DNA from: Candidatus Altimarinota bacterium
Lineage (GTDB): Bacteria; Patescibacteriota; Gracilibacteria; JAUYGZ01
Assembly: GCA_029233985.1 (NCBI GenBank)
Contig: JARGOK010000002.1
Coordinates: 496,001 to 560,000 of the forward strand
DNA: 64,000 nucleotides
Direction of reading: 5' to 3'
Both the position numbers and the translations under genes were made by a program. The notes below the pieces were generated by a model. The model saw nothing but the letters and a program-made list of their open reading frames with translations. It made no database searches and was not told where the DNA came from. Of the stretch, positions 1 through 8,798 are shown in pieces. Within the stretch, counting starts at the first letter, position 1. Every line of letters starts with the position of its first letter.

Positions 1-20
1 ATTTTCGGGGTTCAATGCAC

Positions 21-65
21 TATCCTAACCGTCGTAACCGTCCAAATAGCCTTAACCGTCCTTTC
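21..65 (+). repeat. 9-nt periodic leader before mltG
   Basis: Five consecutive 9-mers lie at 21, 30, 39, 48 and 57: tatcctaac, cgtcgtaac, cgtccaaat, agccttaac, cgtcctttc. Two bases (tt) separate the last unit from the ATG at 68. The same architecture with the same 2-nt gap precedes pfkA (35753) and dut (60084), and looser versions precede other genes. No Shine-Dalgarno sequence is present. Function is unknown. Confidence 0.7.
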
Positions 66-67
66 TT

Positions 68-1096
68 ATGAGGAAAACCAAATGGAAAACTCTTCTCCTC
101 TTGATCTCAGCCTTTCTTTTCATTGGCGGTGCAGCCACTTATACCTATTTTGGAAACCTCTACGAAAACCATTTGCTCACTCCAGTAGACTCTGGGTCTT
201 CAGCACGAATCAACTTTAGTATAGAAAAAGGTGAAACAGGTGCTGATATTTCAAAACGTCTCGAGCAACTTGAGCTTATTGTGTCTGAATGGGCCTTTTA
301 CAAATACATCAAAGAAGAAAACATAGCGCCTCAACTAGAAGCAGGAAAATACGTCCTCAAAAAATCCTACACTATCCCAGAAATAGCGCAGTTCCTCACA
401 AAATCTAGAAGTGACGAAGTCGTCCTCACCATCCGTGAAGGACTTACCCTCGGTCAAGTAGACGCATACCTCAGCGAAAAAAAAATTCTCCCAGCAGGTA
501 GCTTTGAACAATGCGCCAAAGACTGCCCCTTTGAACCATCTCGATTTCTCGACTCGAAGCCCAACAACCAATCCCTCGAAGGATACCTCTTCGCCGACAC
601 TTATTTCATTGATCCAGAGACTGCCAATGCTCAACAACTCGTAGAACGAATGCTCAATAATTTCAATCAAAAAATTAGTGGACTCATATCTGATATCGCA
701 AAAAGTGGCTACTCCATTCACCAAATTGTCACCATGGCCTCTCTCATTGAAAAGGAATCTCGAAAAAACTCAGAAAAAAACATCATCTCAGGCATCCTCT
801 GGAAACGACTCAAAGAAGGTATGCCACTCGGAGTCGACGCGACGGTTCGATATGCCGTAGACAAATGGACTGAGCCTCTCACCATCACCGACCTCGAAAT
901 CGATTCTAAATACAACACCAGAAGATTTAAAGGACTCCCTCCCGGACCTATCAGCAACTTCAGCCTCAGCTCCCTCAAAGCCGCCATCAATCCTGAAGAA
1001 AGTGAGTACTATTTCTACCTTCACGGAAACGATGGACAAATCCGGTACGGACGAACGAATGAAGAACACAATGTGAACAAGAAAAAGTACCTCTAA
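68..1096 (+). CDS. mltG: Endolytic murein transglycosylase MltG (YceG-like)
   Basis: This 342-residue protein should cut nascent glycan strands in peptidoglycan near the membrane and so set glycan chain length. An N-terminal membrane anchor covers roughly residues 8-30. A LysM-like region follows, and then the YceG catalytic domain. The segment MASLIEKES (223-231) matches the family's catalytic motif, with Glu228 in the position of the essential glutamate of E. coli MltG. The later GLPPGPISNFSLSSLKAA segment is the usual family signature. The length is typical. The ATG at 68 directly follows a periodic 9-nt leader. Family assignment is secure; the exact anchor boundaries are estimated by eye. 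Confidence 0.93.
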   Translation: MRKTKWKTLLLLISAFLFIGGAATYTYFGNLYENHLLTPVDSGSSARINFSIEKGETGADISKRLEQLELIVSEWAFYKYIKEENIAPQLEAGKYVLKKSYTIPEIAQFLTKSRSDEVVLTIREGLTLGQVDAYLSEKKILPAGSFEQCAKDCPFEPSRFLDSKPNNQSLEGYLFADTYFIDPETANAQQLVERMLNNFNQKISGLISDIAKSGYSIHQIVTMASLIEKESRKNSEKNIISGILWKRLKEGMPLGVDATVRYAVDKWTEPLTITDLEIDSKYNTRRFKGLPPGPISNFSLSSLKAAINPEESEYYFYLHGNDGQIRYGRTNEEHNVNKKKYL

Positions 1097-1109
1097 AACA
1101 CATAATGAA

Positions 1110-1240
1110 TTGCTGGGTCCACACCTCTGACTGGAGACGGAAGGTTGATGAGCTCAAGTCAAAGACATAGAGTCAACAGAGGAACTCCATCAAGTCCTGT
1201 CGGGAAAGATTCTTCGGCACCTATGAATAACAAGGGCTTT
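1110..1240. repeat. Degenerate MITE-like repeat, copy A
   Basis: This non-coding stretch between mltG and hsp20 ends in aaagattcttcggc followed by a degenerate cctatgaataaca. The same 14-mer (1205-1218) occurs exactly at 16913-16926, and a looser version occurs at 41461-41474. The segment catcaagtcctgtcggg also parallels catcaagcctgccag in the copy near 41.4 kb. The left end is not recognisable, so this is probably an eroded copy. Confidence 0.45.
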
Positions 1241-1293
1241 GTTTTTCATTCAAATACCATTCGATAATTCGAGTATTTGATAATTCGAAAATT

Positions 1294-1322
1294 TTGTGAG
1301 AACTCTCATTCAGCAGTACGAT
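1294..1322 (+). promoter_or_regulatory. Candidate promoter for hsp20
   Basis: TTGTGA (1294-1299), a 17-nt spacer and TACGAT (1317-1322) precede the hsp20 ATG by about 38 nt. The match to the housekeeping consensus is moderate. I saw no CIRCE-type inverted repeat. Just upstream, the 10-mer gataattcga is partly duplicated. Confidence 0.4.
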
Positions 1323-1360
1323 ACTAGTACCATTTTTACTCTTGAAGTCTTACTTGCCCC

Positions 1361-1765
1361 ATGTCCCTCTTCACCACCAGAAAAATATCGACGCCACTCC
1401 AAAAACAAGCCATGATGACAAACGACAATGGAACACCTCTCGCAGTAGACGTCTTCAGACACAAAAACAAACTCATTATCCTTGCACCTATTGCAGGTAT
1501 CACCATTGAAGACATCAATGTTGCTATTAGCGATGATATCCTCACCATCAAAGGAGAACGAAAACTCGAAGAAGATGTTTCTAATCAAAACTATTTCTCA
1601 CGAGAAGTCTCTTGGGGCAAATTCAGCCGATCTATCGTCCTTCCCATCAGCGTCAATATCGACAAGGTAGCTGCCTTTTACAAGAAAGGCATCCTAAGAA
1701 TAGAACTCCCCATTATCGAAGACGACCGCAGCCGCGTCATTCCAATCATTATGGATGAAGAGTAA
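1361..1765 (+). CDS. Small heat shock protein, Hsp20/alpha-crystallin family
   Basis: This 134-residue chaperone is expected to hold unfolding proteins in soluble oligomers without ATP. The alpha-crystallin domain spans about residues 28-120. It has the typical start (PLAVDVFRHKNKLIILAPIAG), a middle segment ISDDILTIKGERK, and the KKGILRIELPI strand at its end. A C-terminal I-x-I/V-like segment (RVIPIIMD) could be the oligomer-latching motif. Length is normal for bacterial Hsp20. The gene sits 23 nt before acs on the same strand and may be co-transcribed with it, although the two functions are not obviously related. Confidence 0.93.
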   Translation: MSLFTTRKISTPLQKQAMMTNDNGTPLAVDVFRHKNKLIILAPIAGITIEDINVAISDDILTIKGERKLEEDVSNQNYFSREVSWGKFSRSIVLPISVNIDKVAAFYKKGILRIELPIIEDDRSRVIPIIMDEE

Positions 1766-1788
1766 ATATTCCCTAATAAAAATCGGAA

Positions 1789-3561
1789 ATGAACTACCCC
1801 ACCATTAAAAAATCAGAACACAAAATCACGCCAAACCTTCCAGACTACGAAGAAGCCTATTCAAACTTCGACTGGGAGGAAATGAAAAAAGAAATTCATT
1901 ACTTCGAGGACGGCACTCTGAATGCCGCTTATAATGCTCTCGACAAACACAAAGGAACTGAGACTGAGAACAAAACAGCCCTCATCTTTATCGATACCAA
2001 CAACAAAGAACAAACCTTCAACTACGGAGACCTGATCAAGCAGACCAATCAATTTGCCAATACTCTCAAATCACTAGAAATCAAAAAAGGTGACCGCGTC
2101 TTTATGTTTCTCCCTCGCATCCCAGAGCTTTACATCAGCTTTCTCGGTACGCTCAAACTCGGAGCCATTGCCGGAAACCTCTTTGCCGCTTTTGGAAAAG
2201 AAGCCCTTGAGGATCGCCTGAAAGACAGCAAAGCAAAAGTACTCATCACCACCTCTGAACTTCTTGAACGGGTCAATGAAGTCAAAGACCAACTCCCCCA
2301 CTTAAAAAAAATAATTGTAACAGATGCAGCTGGGTCTACCCCTTTCAAAGGGACCGGGGGGTCCATAGAGCCGCTCAGCTATCATAACCTCATGAGCAAG
2401 GCTTCAGAAGAATTCGAATGCGCCCACCTCGACGAAGATTCGCCATCTTATATGCTCTACACATCTGGAACCACTGGGAAGCCCAAGGGAGTCATCCATG
2501 CGCACGGAGATATTGTCCAGCAACACCTTACCTCAAAATGGATCCTCGACATCAAACCCGAAGATATCTACTGGTGTACTGCAGATCCAGGCTGGGTCAC
2601 AGGGGTCGTCTATGGGATCATCGGTCCTTGGTCCAATGGCACCACTCAGATCGTCCATGGAGGCAGATTCGATCCCGATACCTGGTACAGCATCATCGAA
2701 AAACACAAAGTCAGCATCTGGTACACCGCCCCTACCGCCATCCGCATGCTTATGACAAAACCAGAAATCCTAGAAAAATACGACATGTCCTCCATTCGGT
2801 ATATGGCGAGCGTCGGAGAACCTTTAAACCCAGAAGCCATCGTTTGGGGAAAAAAACATCTCAATCTCCCCATCCACGACAACTACTGGCAAACCGAAAC
2901 CGGTTCCATCGTCATCGCAAACTATCCAAGTATGGACATCAAACCGGGATCAATGGGAAAACCTTTCCCAGGTATCGAAGCCGCCATTATAGATCCAAAA
3001 GGCATTGAACTCGAACCTGAGCAAGAAGGCGACATTGCCCTGAAAAGCATTTGGCCCTCACGGATGAAAATGATCTGGGGCAACGAAGAAAAATTCAAGT
3101 CCTACTTCCGAGAAGCCAAAGGTCCACAAGGCATACAACACTGGTACCTCACCGGCGACAAAGGGAAAAAAGACACTGACGGCTATTTCTGGTTCATTGG
3201 AAGAGACGACGACGTCATCAAGACTGCTGGAGAACGCGTCGGACCTTTTGAAGTCGAATCAGCTCTCGTAGCTCACCCAGCCATAGCAGAGGCAGGAGTC
3301 ATCGGAAAACCAGATGAAATGCGAGGAGCCATCATCAAAGCCTTCATCAAACTCAACCCTGGATTCGAAGGAAGTGACACACTCAAAGAAGAAATCCAAC
3401 AATTCACCAAAAAACAACTCGCAGGCCACGCCTACCCTCGAGAAATTGAGTTCAGGGAAAAACTTCCAAAAACTCGGTCTGGGAAGATCATGAGAAGAGT
3501 GCTAAAACAAGAAGAGCTCGGAGAAGATGTAGGAGATATTTCGACTATGGAGGAATATTAA
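1789..3561 (+). CDS. acsA: AMP-forming acetyl-CoA synthetase (acyl-CoA synthetase family)
   Basis: This 590-residue adenylate-forming enzyme should make acetyl-CoA from acetate, CoA and ATP, releasing AMP and pyrophosphate. The P-loop-like motif YTSGTTGKPKG is at 224-234. The WCTADPGWVTG segment and the hinge region YLTGDKGKKDTDGYFWFIGR follow. The C-terminal PKTRSGKIMRR places the catalytic lysine at 566. It is shorter than the usual 640-660 residue Acs and resembles the AcsA-type group, so another short-chain acid is possible as substrate. The product pyrophosphate can feed the membrane pyrophosphatase encoded 1.1 kb downstream. Substrate is inferred from family resemblance only. Confidence 0.9.
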   Translation: MNYPTIKKSEHKITPNLPDYEEAYSNFDWEEMKKEIHYFEDGTLNAAYNALDKHKGTETENKTALIFIDTNNKEQTFNYGDLIKQTNQFANTLKSLEIKKGDRVFMFLPRIPELYISFLGTLKLGAIAGNLFAAFGKEALEDRLKDSKAKVLITTSELLERVNEVKDQLPHLKKIIVTDAAGSTPFKGTGGSIEPLSYHNLMSKASEEFECAHLDEDSPSYMLYTSGTTGKPKGVIHAHGDIVQQHLTSKWILDIKPEDIYWCTADPGWVTGVVYGIIGPWSNGTTQIVHGGRFDPDTWYSIIEKHKVSIWYTAPTAIRMLMTKPEILEKYDMSSIRYMASVGEPLNPEAIVWGKKHLNLPIHDNYWQTETGSIVIANYPSMDIKPGSMGKPFPGIEAAIIDPKGIELEPEQEGDIALKSIWPSRMKMIWGNEEKFKSYFREAKGPQGIQHWYLTGDKGKKDTDGYFWFIGRDDDVIKTAGERVGPFEVESALVAHPAIAEAGVIGKPDEMRGAIIKAFIKLNPGFEGSDTLKEEIQQFTKKQLAGHAYPREIEFREKLPKTRSGKIMRRVLKQEELGEDVGDISTMEEY

Positions 3562-3594
3562 AAGAGCATTAATCGATTTCGCCATCCAAATTCA

Positions 3595-3622
3595 TTGCGA
3601 GTCTGCATATCAAGGCTAAAAT
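3595..3622 (+). promoter_or_regulatory. Candidate promoter for the YtxH-like gene
   Basis: TTGCGA (3595-3600), a 16-nt spacer and TAAAAT (3617-3622) lie about 47 nt before the ATG at 3670. The -10 matches the consensus at five of six positions and the -35 at four of six. Confidence 0.5.
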
Positions 3623-3669
3623 AATAACCATCAATAGAGCTCAAAGCTCATTATTCCTAATTCAACAAT

Positions 3670-4095
3670 ATGTTCAAACTTCTAAAAAATGCGTTTCTCT
3701 TTAGTGGAGGAGCAATCCTCGGAATGCTTTTCAGCACAAAAGACGGTAGTAATATTCGTAAAAAAATGAAACAAAAGAAAAGTAATGAAGACAAAGCAGA
3801 GATAGTAGCGGAAGAAGCAAAAGCTATGGCAACCAACTTTTGGAATACTATAAAAGGCCCTCTTAAAAAAGCAGGTGAAGCAGTACGAAAAGATATCGAA
3901 AAATACGGAAACGAGTATGGAAAAGAAGCCAAATCAAAAATTGATGGATGGAAAAAACAAGCAACTAAAGAAATTGAAAAAGACATAAAAAAAGCCAAAT
4001 CTGAAATCAAAAAAGCGACCAAAAAGGCAAAATCTAGAACGAAGAAAAAAGTTTCAGCTGTAAAGAAAACGGTTACAAAGAAACTAAAAAAATAA
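3670..4095 (+). CDS. YtxH-like lysine-rich membrane-anchored protein
   Basis: This 141-residue protein starts with a short glycine-containing hydrophobic segment (about residues 6-22, FLFSGGAILGMLFST). A long, very lysine-rich, probably helical tail follows. That layout is typical of the YtxH/gas-vesicle-like stress protein group, which has no firm biochemical role. The tail carries repeated KKAKSEIKKATKKAKS-like patterns that recall histone-H1-like basic proteins, so nucleic-acid or polyanion binding is an alternative. The gene is A-rich compared with its neighbours. It has its own candidate promoter and ends at a strong terminator shared with the convergent gene. Confidence 0.6.
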   Translation: MFKLLKNAFLFSGGAILGMLFSTKDGSNIRKKMKQKKSNEDKAEIVAEEAKAMATNFWNTIKGPLKKAGEAVRKDIEKYGNEYGKEAKSKIDGWKKQATKEIEKDIKKAKSEIKKATKKAKSRTKKKVSAVKKTVTKKLKK

Positions 4096-4120
4096 TTCAA
4101 AACCCCATAGCTCAGAATAT

Positions 4121-4164
4121 AAAAAAGCCACTATTGCTGAAATAAAGCAGTATGAGGCTTTTTT
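4121..4164. terminator. Bidirectional intrinsic terminator
   Basis: The arms aaaaaagcc and ggctttttt, with partly paired sequence inside them, form a hairpin with A/T runs on both sides. It lies between the convergent YtxH-like gene and the Phd-like gene and can serve both. Confidence 0.75.
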
Positions 4165-4182
4165 CAATTCCTCAATGGAGCT

Positions 4183-4431
4183 TTACTCCAATTCCTCAGC
4201 AATCTTCTTCATCAGCCACTCTTGAAGAGCTTTTTTAAAGCCTCGGATATCCTGTCGCAATACTTCAATATCATCAGGTGTCGGCATTCGCACCATGATC
4301 ACTTCAGGCATGATTTTCCCTTCTACTTTAATTTTCCCTCTTCCTACACCCACCACACTCCCTCCAAACTTCACGGAATTGTAAAGTGTAGCAAAATTCT
4401 GACGAGCATCTGTTTTTGAATAAACCTGCAT
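4183..4431 (-). CDS. Phd/YefM-like antitoxin-type protein without a partner
   Basis: The 82-residue product starts MQVYSKTDARQNFATLYN, which resembles the N-terminal DNA-binding part of Phd/YefM antitoxins (typically a few residues, then EARxNLxxLL). The C-terminal half (DDIEVLRQDIRGFKKALQEW) is predicted helical. In toxin-antitoxin loci such proteins bind DNA and neutralise a toxin, but no toxin gene adjoins it: the neighbours are a YtxH-like gene and the pyrophosphatase gene. An upstream in-frame TTG at 4461 would add ten residues; the ATG gives the better family alignment. It may be an orphan antitoxin or a stand-alone regulator. Confidence 0.5.
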   Translation of the reverse strand: MQVYSKTDARQNFATLYNSVKFGGSVVGVGRGKIKVEGKIMPEVIMVRMPTPDDIEVLRQDIRGFKKALQEWLMKKIAEELE

Positions 4432-4628
4432 AGTGTTTTGTACAAAATGACGAATATACAAACCGTATCAACTCCACCTTATTCTGACAAGTCAAGAATT
4501 GTGTTCAAGAAATACACCAATAACTATTGCTGACTCCACGTCTCTGACTAAAGCCCAACACTCTCTCATCTCCAGTCAGAAGACAACCAACCCTAGATCA
4601 TCTCGACTATCCAATCTCCTCCCAATAC

Positions 4629-4657
4629 TAGACGTCAAATCCCCAACCTGCTACAAT
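4629..4657 (+). promoter_or_regulatory. Candidate promoter for hppA
   Basis: TAGACG (4629-4634), a 17-nt spacer and TACAAT (4652-4657) lie 35 nt before the hppA ATG. Each hexamer matches four or five of six consensus positions. It leaves a short leader of about 28 nt that contains the 9-mer actcttaac. Confidence 0.45.
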
Positions 4658-4690
4658 CTCCAAGAATTAATAACTCTTAACCATACACCT
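4655..4690 (+). repeat. Degenerate 9-nt leader before hppA
   Basis: Units aatctccaa, gaattaata, actcttaac and catacacct run in 9-nt register and end exactly 2 nt before the ATG at 4693. Unit one resembles gtctccaag of the rsmE leader and unit three resembles aatcttaac of the dut leader. It is more eroded than the mltG, pfkA and dut copies, so membership is tentative. Confidence 0.45.
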
Positions 4691-4692
4691 CT

Positions 4693-6720
4693 ATGGAAAT
4701 CTATTACGCTATGGGAGCCGGTGTCTTATCACTCGTGACCGCTTTCATCTTCAATAGTTTGATCTTAAAAAAATCGACGGGAACTGAAAAAATGACTCAG
4801 ATCGCCGATCAGATCGCCAAAGGAGCTATGGCATTTTTGAAGAGAGAATACAAAGTCCTTTCAATTTTTGTTGGAGTAGTCGCAGTTCTACTCTTTTTCT
4901 TACTCGACAAACCAGAAACAGCTTTTAATGAAGGAATGTACTCTTCTATCGCTTTTGTTTCAGGAGCACTCTGTAGTGTCCTCGCTGGATTCATCGGAAT
5001 GAAAACAGCTACTGCTGCAAACGTCCGAACAACCGAAGCTGCTCGAACAAGTCTCAGTGACGCTCTCCGTATCGCTTTCCAATCTGGAGCAACAATGGGT
5101 CTCAGTGTTGTAGGACTCGGTCTTCTTGGACTCACACTGGTCTACTATATCTTTACAACTCATGCAGGTCTCAGCGTACCAGACACCCTCAGTGTCCTCG
5201 CTGGATTCGCCTTTGGAGCTTCTTCTATTGCTCTCTTTGCTCGTGTAGGAGGAGGTATTTTCACAAAAGCTGCTGATGTAGGAGCTGATCTTGTTGGAAA
5301 AATCGAAGCAGGAATCCCTGAAGACGATCCTCGCAACCCTGCAGTAATTGCAGATAACGTTGGAGACAACGTAGGAGATGTTGCAGGTATGGGAGCTGAC
5401 CTCTTTGAATCATACGTCGGATCTCTTATCGCAGCGATGGTCATTGGGTACAGTGTCTACGAAATGAATGGGGTCTACCTTCCTATTGCAGTAGCTACTC
5501 TCGGAATCCTTTGTTCTATCATTGGAACCTTCTTTGTCCGTGCCAAGAGCGAAGCAAAAGTCCACGGAGCTTTGCAAAAAGGTCTTGGGATAGGATCTCT
5601 ATTAGTTGCTATCGGAACATGGTTTCTCACCCAACATTTCATGGGAGCAGAAGGAACCAATGTTTATATCGCTCTTATCAGTGGTCTCGTCATTGGGGTA
5701 CTCATCGGGCTCATCACGGAATACTACACTTCAGATCATCATGCACCGGTAAAAAATCTTGCTAAAGCTTCTGAAACAGGAGCCGCAACCAACATCATTG
5801 CTGGTCTCGCTCTCGGATACCAATCAACTGCTATTCCAATCCTTTTGATCATCGTAGCGATCTACCTCAGCCATACATTTGCTGGTCTCTACGGTATCGC
5901 TATCTCAGCAGTAGGAATGCTTTCTACTCTCGGAATCTCACTCGCAATCGATGCTTACGGTCCTGTAGCTGACAACGCCGGAGGAATTGCAGAAATGGCT
6001 GAACTCGACAAGTCTGTCCGAAAACGAACAGATGCACTCGATTCTGTTGGAAACACAACTGCTGCTATCGGAAAAGGATTCGCTATCGGATCTGCTGCCC
6101 TCACAGCACTCGCTCTCTTCTCAGCATATGCAGAAGCTGCAAACCTCAGTGCCATCAACATTCTCGAACCAAAAGTAATTATTGGACTCTTCATCGGTGG
6201 AATTCTTCCGTACATGTTCGCTGCTATGACAATGGGAGCTGTAGGACGTGCTGCCTTTGCGATGATCGATGAAGTCCGACGTCAGTTCAGAGACATCAAG
6301 GGTCTCCTCGAAGGAACAGCTGTCGGTGACAGTGCAAAATGTGTAGATATCTCTACTGCTGCTGCTATCAAAGAAATGATGGTTCCTGGAATCATGGCCG
6401 TAGTCGTCCCAGTCATTGTAGGGTATGTTCTTGGTGCAAATGCACTTGGAGGTATGCTCGCTGGTTCACTCGTGACAGGAGTCACCCTCGCCATCTCTAT
6501 GTCCAATTCTGGAGGAGCTTGGGACAATGCAAAAAAATACATCGAAGGAGGTGCTCACGGTGGAAAAGGATCTGATCCTCACACAGCAGCTGTTATTGGT
6601 GATACAGTAGGTGATCCCTTCAAGGACACTTCTGGTCCATCTCTCAACATCCTTGTGAAGCTCATGACTATCATCAGTCTTCTCTTCGCTGGAGTCTTCT
6701 CAGCAAACGGAATGCTCTAA
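4693..6720 (+). CDS. hppA: K+-dependent membrane pyrophosphatase, probably Na+-pumping
   Basis: This 675-residue polytopic enzyme (about 16 membrane helices) hydrolyses pyrophosphate and pumps Na+ or H+ across the membrane. The pyrophosphate-binding motif DNVGDNVGD is at 221-229. Family knowledge gives two diagnostic sites. Ala457 in GNTTAA marks K+-dependent enzymes, where K+-independent ones have Lys. Glu239 in LFESYVG sits where Na+-pumping enzymes keep their gate glutamate, whereas plant-type H+ pumps have it four residues later. Na+ specificity is therefore likely, but dual-ion enzymes share these residues. A perfect terminator follows. The acetyl-CoA synthetase upstream produces its substrate. 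Confidence 0.96.
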   Translation: MEIYYAMGAGVLSLVTAFIFNSLILKKSTGTEKMTQIADQIAKGAMAFLKREYKVLSIFVGVVAVLLFFLLDKPETAFNEGMYSSIAFVSGALCSVLAGFIGMKTATAANVRTTEAARTSLSDALRIAFQSGATMGLSVVGLGLLGLTLVYYIFTTHAGLSVPDTLSVLAGFAFGASSIALFARVGGGIFTKAADVGADLVGKIEAGIPEDDPRNPAVIADNVGDNVGDVAGMGADLFESYVGSLIAAMVIGYSVYEMNGVYLPIAVATLGILCSIIGTFFVRAKSEAKVHGALQKGLGIGSLLVAIGTWFLTQHFMGAEGTNVYIALISGLVIGVLIGLITEYYTSDHHAPVKNLAKASETGAATNIIAGLALGYQSTAIPILLIIVAIYLSHTFAGLYGIAISAVGMLSTLGISLAIDAYGPVADNAGGIAEMAELDKSVRKRTDALDSVGNTTAAIGKGFAIGSAALTALALFSAYAEAANLSAINILEPKVIIGLFIGGILPYMFAAMTMGAVGRAAFAMIDEVRRQFRDIKGLLEGTAVGDSAKCVDISTAAAIKEMMVPGIMAVVVPVIVGYVLGANALGGMLAGSLVTGVTLAISMSNSGGAWDNAKKYIEGGAHGGKGSDPHTAAVIGDTVGDPFKDTSGPSLNILVKLMTIISLLFAGVFSANGML

Positions 6721-6744
6721 ACCTTAGACAGACAGATACATCAA

Positions 6745-6780
6745 TAAAAAAACCCACTGCATCTCTGCAGTGGGTTTTTT
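6745..6780 (+). terminator. Intrinsic terminator after hppA
   Basis: A perfect hairpin with arms aaaaaacccactgca and tgcagtgggtttttt and a 4-6 nt loop ends in a T run 60 nt after the hppA stop. The A-rich left flank could also let it work on the minus strand. Confidence 0.9.
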
Positions 6781-6789
6781 CACAGAACC

Positions 6790-6818
6790 TTGACAAAAAG
6801 AAAAAGAAACAATATAGT
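6790..6818 (+). promoter_or_regulatory. Consensus promoter for the 92-residue gene
   Basis: TTGACA (6790-6795), a 17-nt A-rich spacer and TATAGT (6813-6818) lie 21 nt before the ATG at 6840. The spacer is very similar to that of the LRR gene's promoter at 36926. Confidence 0.8.
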
Positions 6819-6839
6819 GCAATCTTTAAAAGAAGAAAT

Positions 6840-7118
6840 ATGGCAAAAAGAACTCTTAACACAGTCTCTCAAAAACTTAAAAAACGAGAAGAAGACTTTC
6901 CACAGAAAGCAAAAAGCAACAAATGGGTTAACAGGAAATCTCCAATGATTCTTTTAAAAAACCTTGAATACAATATCAAGAACCTTGAAGATGAAATCAG
7001 CTGTGTAGAAAAATCAAAATCTAAAAAAGCAAAAGAAATCTTAAGAGAATTAAAAATTATTGCCCGCTTAAGAAAAGAAGTTGAAGAATTATTACGGGAA
7101 AACAACAAGAATATTTAA
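6840..7118 (+). CDS. Small charged coiled-coil protein, unknown
   Basis: I do not recognise this 92-residue protein. It is lysine- and glutamate-rich and cytoplasmic by composition. The C-terminal half (from about residue 40, NLEYNIKNLEDEISCVEK, to the end) shows heptad-like spacing of leucine and isoleucine, so a helical hairpin or short coiled coil is likely. The gene is A/T-rich, stands alone between a terminator and the convergent wbaP-like gene, and has a near-perfect promoter 21 nt upstream. It is probably real and well expressed. Nothing in the surroundings suggests a function. Confidence 0.6.
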   Translation: MAKRTLNTVSQKLKKREEDFPQKAKSNKWVNRKSPMILLKNLEYNIKNLEDEISCVEKSKSKKAKEILRELKIIARLRKEVEELLRENNKNI

Positions 7119-7236
7119 ACAAAAAAAAACAAATGTCTTCAGATCCACAAGCATGCACTCACAAAAAAAAGAAATATAACAATCACTCCTTTTCTTCCTC
7201 GACAAACTTCACGCAATAAATCATCGATACAATCTC

Positions 7237-8634
7237 TTACTCGCCGTCAAAAACGACTCCAAAAGTCTTCACAATAATCTTAAGATCCAACCACAGGGAC
7301 CAGTTTTCCAAATAATACACATCCAATTTTACTTCTTGCTCAAAATCCAAGCGACTTCTTCCTGATACCTGCGGCAATCCCGTTACACCAGCTTTCACGA
7401 CCAGTACACGTCGATGATGTTTTTCATATTGCTCAATTTCTTCAGGCAAATGTGCTCGTGGTCCGACAAGACTGATGTCACCAGTCAACACATTCCAAAG
7501 CTGTGGAAGCTCATCCAAAGATGTCTTACGGAGAAATCGACCAAACCAAGTAATACGTGGGTCATGCTCAATCTTGAAGAGAGGACCTTCACGTCTATTT
7601 TGTTCTTGAAGCTCTGACTTCATTTTATCTGCATCTTTTATCATGGTACGAAACTTCCACATCCAAAAAGTCTTATTCTTCGAAACTCTTTTGCTCTTGT
7701 ACATCACAGGCCCACCGTCCTGACAAAGAATCCCAAAAGAAGCAAAAAACATCAAAGGAGAAAAAAGAACCAAGCCAATCACAGAGCCAATAATATCCAC
7801 TGAACGCTTTACCACCCTCCCCCATCCATTTATAGCTGTTGAACGAAGAGTTATGAGAGGAATATCTCTCACAAAATCAATTTCCGTATTCGTGCGTTGC
7901 ACCTCCAGCATATTTGGGACAAATCGATATTCCACATGGTTCAGCTGACAATACTCAACAAGCTCTGCGGATTCTTTGATATCACCAACCTGTACAACTT
8001 CATCAATTTTAGATTTTTGTACAATAAAGTGAAGATCATCATAAGTCCCCACAATCCTCGTCATTCCGGCCGGAACAGATTTTTTCTCATAATCCAGTCG
8101 TCCAAACACATCAAAAGCTGAATCCATATCCCAAATCTGTGCCAACTCTTCTAAAACTCTTCCATCACCTACAAAAAGAACTCTTCGACGTCCAACTCCT
8201 CTCTTCCACAAGAAATGTTGTAGTATCCGAAGAATAAAACGATGAGAAATCATCAAGAAAATGGTCATCAAAAAAGAGACTCCCAAAATAAATCGAGAAA
8301 AGAAGGTAATACCAACAATAAAAAAGTACAAAATAATAATGGTATAAGCTGCCCCGGTAATAGTCATCATCCTACGAAACTCTTTCCGTAATCGGTTCAA
8401 ACTCTTTAGCCCATACATCCGTTCCCATGAAAACAGCACTACCACCATCATTGCAGCTTGCAACGCAAACACTACAAAGTTTTCAAAAGGCATCAAGTTT
8501 GGACTAGACAGACTCACAAATGGAACCCATTCAGGAGTTGATCTCCAGTGGTAAGCAATCAAAAATGCTGAAACGACACTCAAAAAATCGAGTGGAATAC
8601 GCAGCAATCGAAGAATAATTTCAGGCTTTTTCAC
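7237..8634 (-). CDS. Polyprenyl-phosphate glycosyl-1-phosphate transferase (WbaP/WcaJ family)
   Basis: This 465-residue membrane enzyme should transfer a sugar-1-phosphate from a nucleotide sugar to undecaprenyl phosphate, the first step of a surface polysaccharide. The N-terminal half has four or five membrane helices and then a CoA-binding/Rossmann-like segment (RRRVLFVGDGR near 160). The catalytic half begins at VKRSVDIIGSVIGL. It carries FWMWKFRTM, KTSLDELPQLWNVL and SLVGPRAHLPEEI, the hallmark motifs of the bacterial sugar transferase family. It starts at GTG. The GalU-like gene is divergent next door, and uppP lies 6 kb away. The sugar cannot be told from sequence. Confidence 0.92.
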   Translation of the reverse strand: MKKPEIILRLLRIPLDFLSVVSAFLIAYHWRSTPEWVPFVSLSSPNLMPFENFVVFALQAAMMVVVLFSWERMYGLKSLNRLRKEFRRMMTITGAAYTIIILYFFIVGITFFSRFILGVSFLMTIFLMISHRFILRILQHFLWKRGVGRRRVLFVGDGRVLEELAQIWDMDSAFDVFGRLDYEKKSVPAGMTRIVGTYDDLHFIVQKSKIDEVVQVGDIKESAELVEYCQLNHVEYRFVPNMLEVQRTNTEIDFVRDIPLITLRSTAINGWGRVVKRSVDIIGSVIGLVLFSPLMFFASFGILCQDGGPVMYKSKRVSKNKTFWMWKFRTMIKDADKMKSELQEQNRREGPLFKIEHDPRITWFGRFLRKTSLDELPQLWNVLTGDISLVGPRAHLPEEIEQYEKHHRRVLVVKAGVTGLPQVSGRSRLDFEQEVKLDVYYLENWSLWLDLKIIVKTFGVVFDGE

Positions 8635-8710
8635 AGAATGGAGTTACACACAACTAATACTAGCAAAACCCTTTGATTTAAACCATATATCACTGCAAAA
8701 TGAATGAGTT

Positions 8711-8790
8711 AAAGGATACTAAAGATCCTGAGGGTACTAAAAACAAACACAATACATCCTCTACATCCTCAGTATCCTCAATATCCTCAG
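8711..8790 (+). promoter_or_regulatory. Inverted 9-nt arrays in the galU-like leader
   Basis: A purine-rich set of 9-mers (aaggatact, aaagatcct, gagggtact) is followed by a pyrimidine-rich set (catcctcta, catcctcag, tatcctcaa, tatcctcag; 8755-8790). The two arms are complementary: gagggtact can pair with agtatcctc over nine bases with one wobble, and ggatact with agtatcc, in more than one register. A candidate promoter (TTGATT, 17 nt, CAAAAT ending near 8700) would put both arms in the transcript. The ATG at 8799 follows the second array. This could be a leader hairpin controlling the nucleotidyltransferase. Confidence 0.55.
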
Positions 8791-8798
8791 TATTTTTT

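Noticed and set aside
3657-4100. A 147-codon minus-strand frame rich in Phe and Ser
   Set aside because: It is the antisense of the lysine-rich YtxH-like gene; Phe and Ser runs are the complement of Lys codons and GA-rich codons.
8700-8798. N-terminal extension of the GalU-like protein
   Set aside because: The extra 33 codons only translate the 9-nt repeat arrays, and the -10-like hexamer overlaps the upstream ATG.
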